Source: Prinia subflava
Lineage: Eukaryota; Chordata; Aves; Passeriformes; Cisticolidae
Direction: 5' to 3'
NCBI RefSeq assembly: GCF_021018805.1
Contig: NC_086283.1
Location: 15,265,162 to 15,329,161 of the forward strand
DNA length: 64,000 nt
Numbering within the stretch: position 1 is the first letter of the stretch; each line of letters opens with the position of its first letter. The translations under genes were made by a program, and so were the position numbers. Positions 63,501 to 64,000 of this stretch are shown in pieces. A model generated the notes under the pieces. It worked only from the letters and a program-made list of their open reading frames with translations, ran no database searches and was not told where the DNA came from.

Positions 63501-64000
63501 AACAGGAGCAGCTGGATATTTGTTCCAGCCTACAGTGTTGGAGGCAGCATGAGGTGTTGGGGAAGAAAACATCACCACACACGTGGCAATATCACATCAT
63601 CCTCCAAGAGCTCTCAGGTAAAGAAAGGCTCATTTTATTACCAGGCTTGTAGGCAAAGAACGGAAAGAGCTATGGAGAGCTGAAAAAGTATTTAACCTTT
63701 GAAAAGTGAGACAACTACCCAACTGCTGTCCTGAGAACATTAGTATGTTGAGACAGAGATGTGGCAAGGGAGCGAAAGTCAACTGTGTGTTCCCTGTGGA
63801 GCTCCTGCTCCATGGGTCAGTGTAGGAGCTCGTGAAGCAGACCCACGTTTAGTTGCTTTTGTTGTTTGCAATTAGTCCCTTTGAAGTGTTACAGTCCTAA
63901 CCAAATAAAGAAAATTGCTTGGGCACTGAATATTCAGGAAACCACTGTCCCACTGAGAGCAAAACGGCAGGGGGGATGCAAGGGGAATGAGCTGTGCTCA
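48539..64000 (-). other. ADGRL3: ADGRL3 intron, partial (5' of linker exon)
   Basis: At least 15.4 kb of intron reaching the window edge. The olfactomedin exon expected upstream in the family is not present: I looked for its conserved peptides in the translated frames and found none. It contains A- and T-rich runs (for example near 54221, 55051 and 58827), a purine-rich stretch at about 58861-58885, and open frames up to 166 codons (59913-60413, plus strand) that resemble no known protein. No CR1 copy was recognised. Confidence 0.8.

Overview
The window is vertebrate genomic DNA, almost certainly from a bird. The evidence is spliced exons with GT/AG boundaries in long AT-rich introns, several fragments of the CR1 LINE (the dominant avian retroposon), and little other repeat. 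There are no operons, phage, CRISPR arrays or other prokaryotic features.

One gene is recognisable: the adhesion GPCR latrophilin-3 (ADGRL3/LPHN3), on the minus strand, so its 5' side lies at high coordinates. I located 11 internal coding exons by reading frame, splice sites and remembered vertebrate latrophilin-3 protein. From 5' to 3' they are: 48233-48538 (Ser/Thr-rich linker and start of the HormR domain), 46429-46532 (end of HormR), 37284-37469 (GAIN start), 34484-34522 (a 39-nt microexon), 21786-21969, 20843-20965 and 18484-18692 (GAIN), 17628-17804 (GPS cleavage motif and tethered agonist), 8235-8444 (TM1-TM2), 7504-7724 (TM3-TM4) and 672-738 (second extracellular loop and start of TM5). 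They total 1826 nt, and all phases join into one open frame of 608 codons after two carried-over bases. The signal peptide, lectin-like and olfactomedin domains lie upstream of the window. The rest of TM5 to TM7 and the cytoplasmic tail lie downstream.

The rest is intron, including at least 15.4 kb (48539-64000) on the 5' side with no exon I could recognise. The introns hold four CR1 fragments: one longer, internally deleted, antisense copy at about 43270-44715, and shorter pieces near 41380, 19895 and 11583. They also hold homopolymer runs (one A60), an (AT)n(AC)n microsatellite, and a few inverted repeats and G-rich tracts.

I found no previously undescribed system. The points most worth a second look are the 39-nt microexon, the CpG-dense exons in AT-rich surroundings, a NAGNAG acceptor at the GPS exon, an intronic G-run cluster near a 5' splice site, a perfect 14-bp hairpin, and possible lineage-specific changes in the GAIN domain. 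Comparisons with the mammalian protein are from memory and need alignment.
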